From positions 27,918,061-27,982,060 of the forward strand of contig NC_040017.1 in assembly GCF_000972845.2 (NCBI RefSeq): 64,000 nt of DNA, read 5' to 3'. Below, piece after piece: positions 34,744 to 45,184 of this stretch; within the stretch, counting starts at the first letter, position 1, and the number at the start of each line of letters is the position of its first letter. Position numbers and translations under genes: made by a program. Under the pieces are notes generated by a model. It was not told where the DNA came from. It did no database searches and saw only the letters and a list, made by a program, of their open reading frames with translations. This stretch comes from Larimichthys crocea. Lineage: Eukaryota; Chordata; Actinopteri; Sciaenidae.

Positions 34744-34829
34744 GTGGTGTTAGAGAAGAAATGACTGAACCTCTGACCGCAGAGGAGCTTTTCAAATCTT
34801 TAGACCAGCTGGAGAAACAGAACAGCACT
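34744..34829 (+). CDS. Candidate internal or first coding exon, gene unknown
   Basis: An 86-bp stretch is bounded by a good acceptor (ACATTTTGCAG) and a consensus donor (GTGAGT). It is open in one frame, with two bases of a split codon, then 28 codons, ending in phase 0. The peptide GVREEMTEPLTAEELFKSLD continues QLEKQNST and is hydrophilic and helix-forming, with a balanced residue mix unlike the repeat-derived frames nearby. An internal ATG sits in an acceptable start context (GAAGAAATGA), so it could also be a first coding exon. I do not recognise the protein. Partner exons would have to lie on the same strand; 56525-56633 is one possibility, though its phase requires others in between. 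A chance open frame of this size is still possible. Confidence 0.4.
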
Positions 34830-35657
34830 GTGAGTACATCCTGACTGTGTCTGGACCTCAATGTGCTGTCTGCAGGACTGGACATTTATTCACTGGTCCT
34901 GGATTTAATAGGAATAAACACTTTGAGCAAGGTTAGCTGCTCTAACACAGCTGGTGGACATTATGTGACGGTGTGTGTCTTTATGTGTGCTCAGTAATAA
35001 TGACAGGAGAGACGCCAAGAATCAGAGGCTGCTTTAAGTCTGTTCAGACAACATGTGGAGTTCAGCCTGGGACGATAGTCAGGAGAGAGTTTCATGAATA
35101 TTTAGTGATGTTAGGATGGTGTCGTCGCTTCAGTCCCAGTTTACTGACGAGCTGCCAACACTCAGAGTCTGAGCATCAGTGGAGCTTATGTGAGTATGAA
35201 AATAGCATGTTAGCATCAGCTGGTATCAGCATTATAAACCAGCAAAGATGGAGCCAGCCCCTCTGTTTATTAGTGCTCATCTTCATGAGGCTCGACACGT
35301 GAGCAGGTGATGTTCAGAACATGAAGTGACAGTGAAGGATTCAGACTTTTGTGTTTTATTTCACCTGAAGAGTCGAGCTCTCCTCGCTCCGTGTCGTTTC
35401 TCATATCGTCTGTATGAAGCAGGACTCTGTCGGTGGCTGAGGTCTGAAACTGTTCAACCTCCACAACGAACACTCACCTGTGTCACTGTGACATGAAGGA
35501 GGAAGAAGAAAACTTCACAAAACACCAAACTGAAATGTTCCTCGTTCAGGAGAACTCCTGGACAGATAGATAACCGCTAATTAACTGCTGCTAACTGAAT
35601 CTGCCGTTAGCAGGCAACAGAACCGGGCTCAGCAGCCGGACCGGGTTGGAGCACAGC

Positions 35658-35845
35658 TGTTAGACTGGACACTGCTGGTTCAGAGGTTCTGTTGCTGTGT
35701 TCACTGTTAGACTGGACACTGCCGGTTCAGAGGTTCTGTCGCTGTGTTCACTGTTAGACTGGACACTGCTGGTTCCAAGGTTCTTTCGCTGTGTTCACTG
35801 TTAGACTGGACACTGCCGGTTCAGAGGTTCTGTTGCTGTATTTAT
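35658..35845 (+). repeat. 47-bp minisatellite, third locus (about 4 units)
   Basis: Four clean units containing ACTGTTAGACTGGACACTG and GGTTCAGAGGTTCTGT. The array is preceded at 35629-35654 by CGGGCTCAGCAGCCGGACC..GGGTT, which also flanks the inverted array at 55.6-55.9 kb, so the array is part of a larger dispersed unit. Confidence 0.92.
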
Positions 35846-36863
35846 ATTGAATGTTTTGGACTATCACGACCACACATGCCACGTCGCCTCCTTCCTCTGT
35901 TGTTTTTCCTCTAACACAAAGTTAGCAGCACTAAAACACTTAGAGAGAGAGAGAGGGACTGCGAGGGGGAGATAAGGAGGACGAAAGGAGAGGAGGAGGT
36001 GAAAGAGGAAGTGGAGGAGACAGACGGGCGTGAAGGGAAGAGCAGAGAGACTCGTCTTGTTAAGCACATCACGCTGTTTTCTCAACAACAACTGTTCCAC
36101 CATCTGCACACTCGCTTCTCCTTCATCCCTCCATCGCCCCCAACGCCTCCTCCTGTTGTCTCACCTCGTTTCCTGTCTGCTCCTCTTTTTTTCTGTGTTC
36201 GTGCACGTTTGAAACTTTTTTTAAAGGTCTAATCTCGTCGTCTAAAACGTCTGTGGTACAAACACTAACACTGTCCCGGTCCTCTGGAGCCTGTACAAAT
36301 TGTCTGTGTGTGTGTGGCATCTCTTCAAACACAGATGAAGGCGGTCAGGTGTTTGGACTGACTGGTTCCTCCCTGCAGGGCGACCAGCAGATCAGAGTCC
36401 CTCCTGTCTCCTGGAGGACGGACGCTTCGTGTCCCGGTGTCAGACCCGGCGGGCGGAGCCTCTCATCATCCTCCATGCAGCTGGCCGGCGCTGTGGGCGG
36501 CCTTTGTGTTCAGGATCATTCAGCCTGCTGCTGAGAAAAAATGACCACGAGCTCTTTTTCTGATCAAGCTATGAATGCAACAACAAGACTACAAAGAACG
36601 CCATCAGAACCCGTCTGGGACCGCTTCTCTGGGCCTCTTACAGCTGTGTGTTGCATTGTGGGAAGGTGTTCCTGTCGTCCTGTTCCTGATATGAACGTGC
36701 AACTAATTCAGCATCACATTGTGAATATGCTGCTCTGCTTTTACCACTAGTGTTTTATTTTGAAAATCCACCGGCTTCTCTGTTTCTGTGGCTTCCTGTC
36801 AGCTCGAACTGCTCGCGGCGTCCGTCAGAAACAGAACAGCCACGTTGAACAGTCACTGAGTCC

Positions 36864-37880
36864 TCAGTGTGTACATGCAGTGTGTACATGCAGTGTGTAT
36901 ATGCAGTGTGTGTATATACCGTGTGTACATGCAGTGTGTACATGCAGTGTGTATATGCAGTGTGTACATGCAGTGTGTATATGCAGTGTGTACATGCAGT
37001 GTGTGTATGCAGCGTGTATATGCAGTGTGTACATGCAGTGTGTGTATATACAGTGTGTATATGCAGTGTGTGTATATACAGTGTGTATATGCAGTGTGTG
37101 TGTATATACAGTGTGTATATGCAGTGTGTGTATATACAGTGTGTATATGCAGTGTGTGTATATATACAGTGTGTACATGCAGTGTGTACATGCAGTGTGT
37201 ACATGCAGTGTGTGTATATGCAGTGTGTGTATATGCAGTGTGTACATGCAGTGTGTGTATATGCAGTGTGTACATGCAGTGTGTGTATATGCAGTGTGTA
37301 CACTCAGTGTTTATATTCAGTGCTTATATTCAGTGTGTACATGCAGTGTGTACATGCAGAGTGTACATGAAGTGTGTGTTTATAGAGTGTGTACATGCAG
37401 TGTGTATATGCAGTGTGTGTATATGCAGTGTGTACACTCAGTGTTTATATTCAGTGTGTACATGCAGTGTGTACACGCAGTGTTTATATTCAGTGTGTAC
37501 ATGCAGTGTGTACATGCAGTGTTTATATTCAGTGTGTACATGCAGTGTGTATATGCAGTGTGTGTATATGCACTGTGTACACTCAGTGTTTATATTCAGT
37601 GTGTACATGCAGTGTGTACATGCAGTGTGTACACTCAGTGTTTATATTCAGTGTGTACACTCAGTGTGTACACTCAGTGTTTATATTCAGTGTGTACATT
37701 CAGTGTGTACATGCAGAGTGTACATGCAGTGTGTATATTCAGTGTGTACACTCAGTGTTTATATTCAGTGTGTACATGCAGTGTGTACATGCAGTGTGTA
37801 CACTCAGTGTTTATATGCAGTGTGTACATTCAGTGTGTACATGCAGTGTGTACATGCAGTGTGTACATGCACTCTGTATA
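36864..37880 (+). repeat. 13-bp minisatellite, about 1 kb
   Basis: About 75 units of CAGTGTGTACATG with variants TATATG, TATATA, TACACT and TTTATATT, clustered into blocks (the left half has TATATA types, the right half has TTTATATTCAGTG types). A period of 13 with no stops opens all three + frames and several - frames, including a 381-codon false frame at 36760-37905. None is a gene. Confidence 0.97.
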
Positions 37881-37988
37881 TGAATCCACAAGTTTGTGCA
37901 AATAGAGACAAAATGATGAAAATGACTCGGGGAGTGTGTTTGACTGCAGCTCTGTGTCTGCAAAGCCAATTTGTTACTTTCCTCCCCT

Positions 37989-37989
<1 letters not shown>

Positions 37990-38030
<41 letters not shown>
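37990..38030 (+). repeat. (CA)n microsatellite
   Basis: CA repeat of about 41 bp. Confidence 0.97.
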
Positions 38031-38032
<2 letters not shown>

Positions 38033-38308
38033 CCTACAGCTTCAATTTGTTCTTATTTGTGCTCTGAGATGAGAAGGCGGGCGGAGCGATACGGATGGAT
38101 GGACGGCGGCGTGGACGGAGAGTGAAGGAGCGTGCTGACGGTGAAGTGTGTACATTATTCATGCGGGAAGAAATGTTTCGCTCGTAACCATGGTGACATC
38201 GCCATCCATCAGCCTCCTCCTCCTGCTCTCACTATCAGGGCCGGCGATGCTATGCATCAGCATCTTCCCTTTTGCCTCCATCATGGTGACCGTCCATCTC
38301 TCATTTAA

Positions 38309-38310
38309 AC

Positions 38311-38341
<31 letters not shown>
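38309..38341 (+). repeat. (GT)n microsatellite
   Basis: GT repeat of about 33 bp. Confidence 0.95.
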
Positions 38342-38343
<2 letters not shown>

Positions 38344-38531
38344 TCAGTGGGCGTGGCCTTTCACCTGCCTCACCACCTGTGCCTCATCTACCAATCAACC
38401 TCCCAATGCATAAAGACAGGCTCCGCCTCTCAGACTGTGTACAGCTAATGCTAATGTTAATGCTAGTGATAAAACTACAAAGTTCAGAAGAAGGACTACA
38501 AAATGTGCAGCTGAGACATTTGTCCCCGTAA

Positions 38532-39048
38532 GCTGGGTTAGCTGCTGTTAGCTGCTGTTAGCTCAGTTTGTTAGCTGCTGTTAGCTCAGTGTGTCAGCTG
38601 ATGTTAGCTCAGTGTGTTAACTGATGTTAGCTCAGTTTGTCAGCTGATGTTAGCTCAGTGTGTTAGCTGCTGTTAGCTCAGTTTGTTAGCTGCTGTTAGC
38701 TCAGTGTGTCAGCTGATGTTAGCTCAGTTTGTTAGCTGCTGTTAGCTCAGTTTGTTAGCTGCTGTTAGCTCAGTGTGTTAGCTGATGTTAACTCAGTTTG
38801 TTAGCTGCTGTTAGCTCAGTTTGTTAGCTGCTGTTAGCTCAGTGTGTTAGCTGATGTTAGCTCAGTTTGTTAGCCTCTGTTAACTCAGTGTGTTAGCTTC
38901 TGTTAGCTCAGTTTGTTAGCTGCTGTTAGCTCAGTTTGTTAGCTGCTGTTAGCTCAGTTTGTTAGCTGCTGTTAGCTGCTGTTAGCTCAGTTTGTTAGCT
39001 GCTGTTAGCTCAGTGTGTTAGCTGCTGTTAGCTCAGTTTGTTAGCTGC
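38532..39048 (+). repeat. 23-bp satellite, TTAGCTGCTGTTAGCTCAG orientation
   Basis: About 22 units of a 23-bp repeat made of two TTAGCT half-units plus CAGTTTG/CAGTGTG. The reverse complement of the same unit forms arrays at 40132-40315, 40995-41470 and 42905-43125. Confidence 0.95.
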
Positions 39049-39192
39049 TGACATGTCATGTCATTGTTTTCCTCTCTCGTCTCGTCTCTGGCACCATTCC
39101 ATTATTACAGTGACCACAGTGTACTGCTCCTCCATCCATCTGTTCTCCACCTCTTCTACAGCTCCTCCATCATTTAGCTTTCCAGTCACATG

Positions 39193-39365
39193 CTTCCTTC
39201 CTTCCTTCCTTCCTTCCTTCCTTCCTTCCTTCCTTCCTTCTATCCTTCCTTACTTTCTTTCTTCCTTCCATTTTTCCTTCCTTCCTTCCTTCCTTCCTTC
39301 CTTCCTCCCTCCCTTCCATCTTTCCTTCCTTCCTTCCTTCCTTCCTTCCTTCCTTCCTTCCTTCC
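39193..39365 (+). repeat. (CTTC)n tetranucleotide array
   Basis: CTTC repeats with CCATTTTT and CTCCCTCC interruptions. They give Leu/Pro/Ser-Phe frames on + and Arg/Lys/Glu/Gly frames on -. Confidence 0.95.
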
Positions 39366-39789
39366 ATATGCCTCCATCACTTCTCTCCTTGTTGTAGAAT
39401 TGATCAACTCTTGCCACCTCCACCTCCTCCATCCTTCCTCCCACACGCTCCACACAGGATGAATGACCAGCGCGGCGCCCTGCTGTGAAAGGACGGCTGT
39501 TAATGAATGTTTCATGTCCGTGACATCGTCCAGCTCCTTTATGGCTCCATGTTTTTGTCCTCAGGCTGTTCCTCGGCGTAACGTTGCCCTGCTGTCGCAC
39601 TGGCAGCAATATTTTCTGTGTATGGATCTTGCAGTTGGTGGTGCAGTATGTCTGAGGCATCGATTTCCCTTCCCGAACCTTCCTACACGTGTCTTTGTAG
39701 AGCATGTAACGTTGCCTCGGGTTGCGTGGTCGGCGATGGATCAGCTTTAAGAAGCAGCGAGCTCCATTTCCTTAAATATCCGTCCTCAG

Positions 39790-39881
39790 GGTGGATCATC
39801 GTACCTCGACCTGTGAGGAGAAGACATGAGCCTCGAGCCATCGACAGCAAACATCGACTGCAGATAATAACTCTGCTGCAG
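39790..39881 (+). CDS. Candidate exon, gene unknown
   Basis: A 92-bp stretch lies between an acceptor (CCGTCCTCAG) and a donor (CAG/GTATGT), open in a frame encoding WIIVPRPVRRRHEPRAIDS followed by KHRLQIITLLQ. The splice signals are acceptable and the composition is not repetitive, but the pyrimidine tract is weak and the peptide is unfamiliar. The upstream stretch 39560-39750 also stays open after a CTCAG (AVPRRNVALLSHWQQYFLC..), so the locus may hold two candidate exons or just chance frames. Confidence 0.22.
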
Positions 39882-40131
39882 GTATGTAGGCCTCACCTGG
39901 TACCTCTGTAAGTCACACAGCTGTCTGATGATAAACAATAACTTTTATTTTAGAGCGTTCTGTTCAAAATGTGATGAGGGATCGAGCTGTACTGACCCGT
40001 CCTGTCATTTCAGGCCCAGACTGACTCAGCATCTGACCAATCACCTGTCGACACACCTGCACCTGCTCCCAATAGAGACCCAGTATATGTATGTATACCA
40101 TTTCCACCACACCTGTGACAGCCCAGCTAAC

Positions 40132-40315
40132 AAACTGAGCCAACAGCAGCTAACAAACTGAGCTAACATCAGCTAACAAACTGAGCTAATAGCAGCTAAC
40201 AGCAGCTAACACACTGAGCTAACAGCAGCTAACAAACTGAGCTAACAGCAGCTAACAAACTGAGCTAACAGCAGCTAACATACTGAGCTAACAGCAGCTA
40301 ACAGCAGCTAACACA
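40132..40315 (-). repeat. 23-bp satellite, inverted orientation
   Basis: About eight units in the orientation opposite to 38532-39048, separated from it by about 1.1 kb, so the two could form a large stem. Confidence 0.95.
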
Positions 40316-40502
40316 CTTGTTTGTTCTCAGTCAGACTCATTTCACCAACAAACAGTGAGTGAAATAATAAAATAACATTAAATGTCATGTCATCATTGTT
40401 GTTCAGTTTCCTTCAGATATATCAGATCTATATATACACAGTTATTATATATTTACTGGAGGACGTGCGGCGGCCCAAACTGCAAACAACATGACACTCA
40501 TG

Positions 40503-40625
40503 AGGTGGATGTGTGTCACTGTACAGAGGTGGATGTGTGTCACTGTACAGAGGTGGATGTGTGACTGAGGAGGCTCACTGTACAGAGGTGGATGTGTGTC
40601 ACTGTACAGAGGTGGATGTGTGTGA
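40503..40625 (+). repeat. 24-bp minisatellite (GTACAGAGGTGGATGTGTG)
   Basis: Five units, one with a short insertion (GACTGAGGAGGCT). The second assembled version lies at 42348-42560 with about eight noisy units. Confidence 0.9.
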
Positions 40626-40994
40626 CGGAGCTGTGGGATGACAGGAATGGGTTGCACCCTGTGGGACTGTTCACTTTAACACGGGGGCAGTGGAGCTGAA
40701 AGATCTCATGCATCCTTAAAAAGCATCTTCCCCACAGACGCTCATCAGAGAGCTACGACGGCACCTCCACCACCTGCCTGCACCCCCACCACCTGCCGGC
40801 ACCTCCACCACCTGACGACACCTCCTACACCTGCCTGCACCTCCACCGCCCACAAACACCGTCATTCTATTTAGCTTGTAATTCTAAAGATAGATAAATG
40901 TTCCAGGATCACTGTGTGCTGCTTCTGCAAACGACGCTCCGTGTGCAGGACGCGTTAACGTCATACAAAGTCACATGACGCAACTGAAGAAAGA

Positions 40995-41470
40995 TTAGCT
41001 AACAGTGGCTAACGCACTGAGCTAACAGCAGCTAACACACTGAGCTAACAGCAGCTAACACACTGAGCTAACAGCAGCTAACAGCAGCTAACACACTGAG
41101 CTAACACACTGAGCTAACAGTGGCTAACACACTGAGCTAACACACTGAGCTAACAGCAGCTAACACACTGAGCTAACAGCGGCTAACACACTGAGCTAAT
41201 AGCAGCTAACACACTGAGCTAACACACTGAGCTAACAGCAGCTAACAGCAGCTAACACACTGAGCTAACAGCAGCTAACACACTGGGCTAACAGCGGCTA
41301 ACAAACTGAGCTAACAGCAGCTAACAGCAGCTAACACACTGAGCTAACAGCGGCTAACACACTGAGCTAACAGCGGCTAACACACTGAGCTAACAGCAGC
41401 TAACACACTGAGCTAACAGCGGCTAACACACTGAGCTAACAGCGGCTAACACATTGAGCTAACAGCAGCT
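40995..41470 (-). repeat. 23-bp satellite, inverted orientation, about 20 units
   Basis: GAGCTAACAGC(A/G)GCTAACACACT units, the complement of the array at 38.5 kb. The version after the gap (42905-43125) has only about nine units. Confidence 0.95.
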
Positions 41471-41571
41471 GCACGGTGATGGAGCTTTAGCTCAAGCTGC
41501 TAATATGTTTATTTATCAGTGTTATGCTGCTGAACGTAACTGTTCCGAGGCGAGGGGTGTTCACGCGGAGA

Positions 41572-41581
41572 NNNNNNNNNN
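41572..41581. other. Assembly gap (10 N)
   Basis: The second fixed-length N run, again between matching sequences. Confidence 0.99.
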
Positions 41582-42130
41582 GCGTCGCGAGATTTTTCCG
41601 CAGGGATTTCTATTTTTTCCGTGAGCCGCGGCTAAACCTCGTAGATTTCAACAGAGCCCTGCGCACCAACAGGAAATCCGACACAGAATCAACATAATAA
41701 ATTCCGCCCCTTTCAAAATAAAACACAATACGAGTTCATGGTAGTTTCTTACCAAACTTCAAAAACATTACATTCATGACGGTGGGCACCAGGTGATCAA
41801 AGATGCGATCAAAGGGGGGTTATCTCACGAGAGACTAATTGTTGACGGAGAAAGACACACAATCATTTATGAAACACAGATGTTTTTATAATCTGCTCCA
41901 CGTCAGAGACAGCAAAGTCAGCTGTTTTTGTTGTTGTTGTTTTTTAACACAGTTTATCGCGGAGCTCGGGTCTGTCCAGGAGTTCTCGTGTGATCACCCC
42001 CCCCCCCCCCCCCCTCGTGATCTCGCGTGATACGGCCGGCTCGCTGCCGCTGCCGTACCACGTTCGGTGTGAGTCCCGTGTAACCAACTGATGCTAACAT
42101 GAGCAACAAAAACCAAGACTAACATCGGCT
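41582..42130. other. Unmatched contig-start segment with a poly-C run
   Basis: About 550 bp just after the gap that, unlike the sequence to its right, finds no counterpart in the preceding contig. It includes a C16-type homopolymer at about 41998-42014 and CpG-rich ends (GCGTCGCGAG at the left, CTCGCGTGATACGGCC near 42022). It may be a chimeric read end, an unidentified transposon, or a haplotype-specific insertion. No coding signal is seen. Confidence 0.5.
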
Positions 42131-42134
42131 AGCT

Positions 42135-43257
42135 AACAAGCGGCTAACACACTTGTTTGTTCTCAGTTCAGGAACTCATTTCACACAAACAAACATGAGT
42201 GAAATAATAAATACCATTAAATATCATCATCATCATTGTTCACAGTTTCCTTCAGATATATCAGATCTATATATACACGTTATTATTATTATTTACTGGA
42301 GGACGTGGGCGGCCCAAAACACTGCAAACAACATGACCTCATGAGGTGGATGTGTGTTCACTGTACGACGTGGATGTGTGTCACTGTACAGCGGTGGATG
42401 TGTGATGTGTCACTGTACAGAGGTGGATGTGTGACGGAGAGGTCACTGTACAGAGGTGGATGTGTGTCATTTACAGAGTGGATGTTGTGTCACTGTACAG
42501 AGGTGATTGTGTGTGATGTGTGTCACTGTACAGAGGTGGATGTGTGTCACTGTAAAGAGTGTGGATGGTGACGGAGCTGTGGGGACTGTTCACTTAGACG
42601 GGGCCGTGAGCTGAAAGATCTCATGCATCCTTAAAAAAGCATCTTCCCCACAGACGCTCATCAGAGAGCTACGACGCCCTCCACCACCTGCCGCACCTCC
42701 ACCACACTGCCGCACCCCACACTGCCGGCACCTCACCAACTGCCGCACCTACACCCCCACAAACACCGTCATTCCATTTAGCTTGTAATTCTAAAGATAG
42801 ATAAATGTTCCAGGTTCACTGTGTGCTGCTTCTGCACGATGCGTCCGTCGTGCTGGAGCGTTAACGTCATACGAAAGTCACATGATGCAACTGAAGTAAG
42901 CTTAGCTAACAGTGGTACACATGAGCTAACAGCAGCCACACCATCTGAGCTAACAGCAGCTCAACAGCAGCTAACACACTGAGCTAACAGCAGCTGACAC
43001 ACTGAGCTAACAGCAGCTAACACACTGAGCTAACACACTGAGCTAACAGCAGCTAACAGCAGCTAACACACTGAGTTAACAGCAGCTAACACACTGAGCT
43101 AATAGCAGCTAACAACAGCTGCACGGCGATGGAGCTTTAGCTCAAACTGCTAACATGTTTATTTATCAGTCTTATGCTGCTGAACGTAACTGTTGCATGA
43201 TGGGAAATAAAACAGAGAAAGAAGGTAGACGAGGCGAGGGGTGTTCACGCGGAGAGG
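42135..43257 (+). repeat. Second version of 40290-41571, lower accuracy
   Basis: Same landmarks and orientation as the segment before the gap, with small indels (for example in the CCACC block and the 24-bp array) and fewer 23-bp satellite units. It also carries about 35 bp (GCATGATGGGAAATAAAAC and following) missing just before the gap. It then runs on into new sequence, so this contig is the one that continues. Confidence 0.8.
42905..43125 (-). repeat. 23-bp satellite, post-gap version
   Basis: About nine units, with CAGCCACACCATC and CAGCTGACAC variants that look like read errors or alleles. Confidence 0.9.
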
Positions 43258-43342
43258 CAGCGAAGACGAAGCTGCAGAGAGGCTGCTCTCTCATGCATTA
43301 CATCTTTTTTTCATTACTTTGAAAAAGGTGTGAGGAGAGGCG

Positions 43343-43343
<1 letters not shown>

Positions 43344-43385
<42 letters not shown>
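43344..43385 (+). repeat. (GT)n microsatellite
   Basis: GT repeat of about 42 bp. Confidence 0.97.
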
Positions 43386-43389
<4 letters not shown>

Positions 43390-43511
43390 GAATAGGATGG
43401 ATACTGCACGGAGAGGTAATGAGGAATGAGAGGAGATGGAGTGTGTGTTTGTCTTCTTTTGAGGAAGATGAGAGGATGTGGAGTGTAAAGAGACGTATGG
43501 AGGGTGTGTGA

Positions 43512-43575
43512 CGCTGAGTGTGTTTTCAGTGTGAGTGTGTGTGTTTTCAGTGTGAGTGTGTGTGTTTTCAGTGCA
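43512..43575 (+). repeat. 22-bp minisatellite GAGTGTGTGTGTTTTCAGT
   Basis: Three near-identical units. Confidence 0.85.
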
Positions 43576-43683
43576 TGAGTGGGAGCTGAAGACGGGGATA
43601 AAAGTGTGAGTGTGTGTGTTCTTGTAGTCGGCCATGGTGGAGGGATTGATGGAGGGAGTGTGTTGTTGTTTGTATGTTCGCAT

Positions 43684-43745
43684 GTTAAAGGTCCAGTGTG
43701 TTGGATTTAGTGACACCTAGTGGCCAACTCCTACCGAGCATACAG
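43684..43745 (+). mobile_element. MITE/DNA-transposon terminal fragment
   Basis: TTAAAGGTCCAGTGTGTTGG followed by ATTTAGTGACACCTAGTGG resembles the left end of a very common teleost non-autonomous DNA transposon whose copies begin AAAGGTCCAGTGTGTAGGAT within a TTAA target. The matching right end is not visible, so only a terminal piece remains. Assignment is from remembered similarity. Confidence 0.5.
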
Positions 43746-43919
43746 GAGAAAGAAGAGTGGACAGCTGTACTGCTTCCTCCACCTCCCGACTAACGTAAAC
43801 GTCAGCAGACGTGGATCATGTCCTCGTGGATCGTAGATCTGCTCTGGATGTTCTGAGCCATCTGTAACGGCACGTACCTGTCAATCACGCTGATAATCAT
43901 GCACAGCTTCAAGCCTTGA

Positions 43920-44520
43920 TATCATCTGAACGCCAATTAATAGTCCTAAAACGTGGACACACCTGAAAGTTTCAAGGTGGGACCTCCACGGATCGGACTT
44001 GTTTGCCCGGCACATCCCACAGATGATCGATTTGGAATCTGGAGGCCGAGTCAACACCTTGAACTCATCGTTGTGTTCCTCAAACCGTTCCTGAACCATG
44101 TTTTCTTTGAAAGAGTCAGCTGCAATCAGGGAATACCATTTCCATGAAAGGTCCCCACGTGCATCGGGGAGCCTTGATCTTGTCGGTTTGACTACCTTTG
44201 ATGGGCACTGACACACTGACACAAACACTGTTTCATCAAAGGTACATGGTCTGCAACGATGCTAAGGTACGATGCGCATGAATGGCAGTACCTGAGGTTT
44301 CCCGGCATCAACCATCACATGGCCTTCAGTGGCTCGCCTTCTTCCCAAAGTGCTTCCCAAATCCTGGTTCCATGTGTTCTCTAGGGAAGCGAGGCCACCA
44401 GATCACCAGCTTCCATGCTAACTCGCCCTGGATCCCCACAAAGCAGGCTTCGCTGGCCACCCCTGAACCTGACGCCAGTCCTTGGACCACTTAGGATTGG
44501 TACTGACCCCACTCTTGACA
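43920..44520 (-). pseudogene. Degenerate Tc1/mariner-type transposase fragment
   Basis: In pieces on the minus strand I read SYLSIVADHVPLM (family pattern AYLSIVADHV.PFM) near 44240-44280, then MVQERFEEHNDEFKVLTRPP near 44040-44100 (family pattern MV..WF.EH..EF.VL.WPP.SPDLNPIEH). This matches the catalytic C-terminal half of Tc1-like transposases of fish. The SPDLNP(I)E block is corrupted to DSKSIICG, and stops and frameshifts separate the pieces, so the element is dead. No terminal inverted repeats were found. The + frames over the same interval (43953-44147, 44282-44494) are shadows. Confidence 0.65.
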
Positions 44521-44534
44521 ATACAGCTATTCTT

Positions 44535-45180
44535 CAACCTGGCAGAACAATGTGCTTTAGCCTCATAGTCACTCATGCACACATTACAAAGGTGCAAGGT
44601 TCACCCATCGTCCACCAATTCCAAGTTCATCCACAAGGACACTCGAAACACATCGATCTGTTTTGCATCGGACTACAATACCAAAGTCCTGACCTCCTCC
44701 TCTAAAGAACATCACCAATAACATGTTTCTCATTAGTCTCTGAAAGAGAAATCCAAGTTAAATTTCCCAAAGTGCCACAAGAGTCCACATGAGAACGAGA
44801 AAAACCGAAAACTCGAGCTGTCTGCTGCTGTACTGACAGTAAACTCGACAGCCTCAACTGGAGGAGCTCTGTTAATTAAGCGGATCCCAACCCAAGGCCA
44901 CACACTGGAACATTTGCTGCCAGGCTGCAGGAAAAAGGTATGATTAAAGGTCCCCATGGAGTTTTCCTGTAAACAAAGTGTCTGCAGCCTCCTGCTCCAA
45001 CAAATATTATGAATACACTTCCTTCCTCATAAAACTGCATCGTTTCCATCCAGCCCCGTTATCTTGACACCTTGATTCAGCATCGAGCAGGGCATTAAAT
45101 CTCTCCGAAGACTTCTCATGTTGATTAAAAACTTAAATTCTCATACTGTACACAAAGACAGAAAGAATGAAATCGTGGCC
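44535..45180. other. Non-coding sequence between two transposon relics
   Basis: Nothing firmly recognised. The stretch GTCTGCAGCCTCCTGCTCCAAC near 44983 is reminiscent of dispersed fish repeats, but I cannot assign it. Confidence 0.35.
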
Positions 45181-45184
45181 AGAA

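Larger units (their letters stand above)
40290..41571 (+). repeat. Contig-end segment repeated after the second N gap
   Basis: From CTAACACACTTGTTTGTTCTC near 40298 to TTCACGCGGAGA at 41571, this matches 42135-43257 in order: the ATATCAGATCTATATATACAC block, the 24-bp GTACAGAGGTGGATGTG array, the CACCTGCC-rich block, the TAGATAAATGTTCCAGG block, the 23-bp satellite and the AGCTTTAGCTCAA block. It ends at the gap. Confidence 0.8.

Noticed and set aside
36760..37905. Long cysteine-rich open frames on both strands
   Set aside because: All phases of a 13-bp satellite are stop-free; the residue pattern is the satellite period, not a protein family.
38146..38310. Signal-peptide-like frame (SPSISLLLLLSLSGPAM)
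   Set aside because: Leucine run comes from a CCTCCTCCTCCTGCTCTC tract; no gene context, and the frame runs into a GT satellite.
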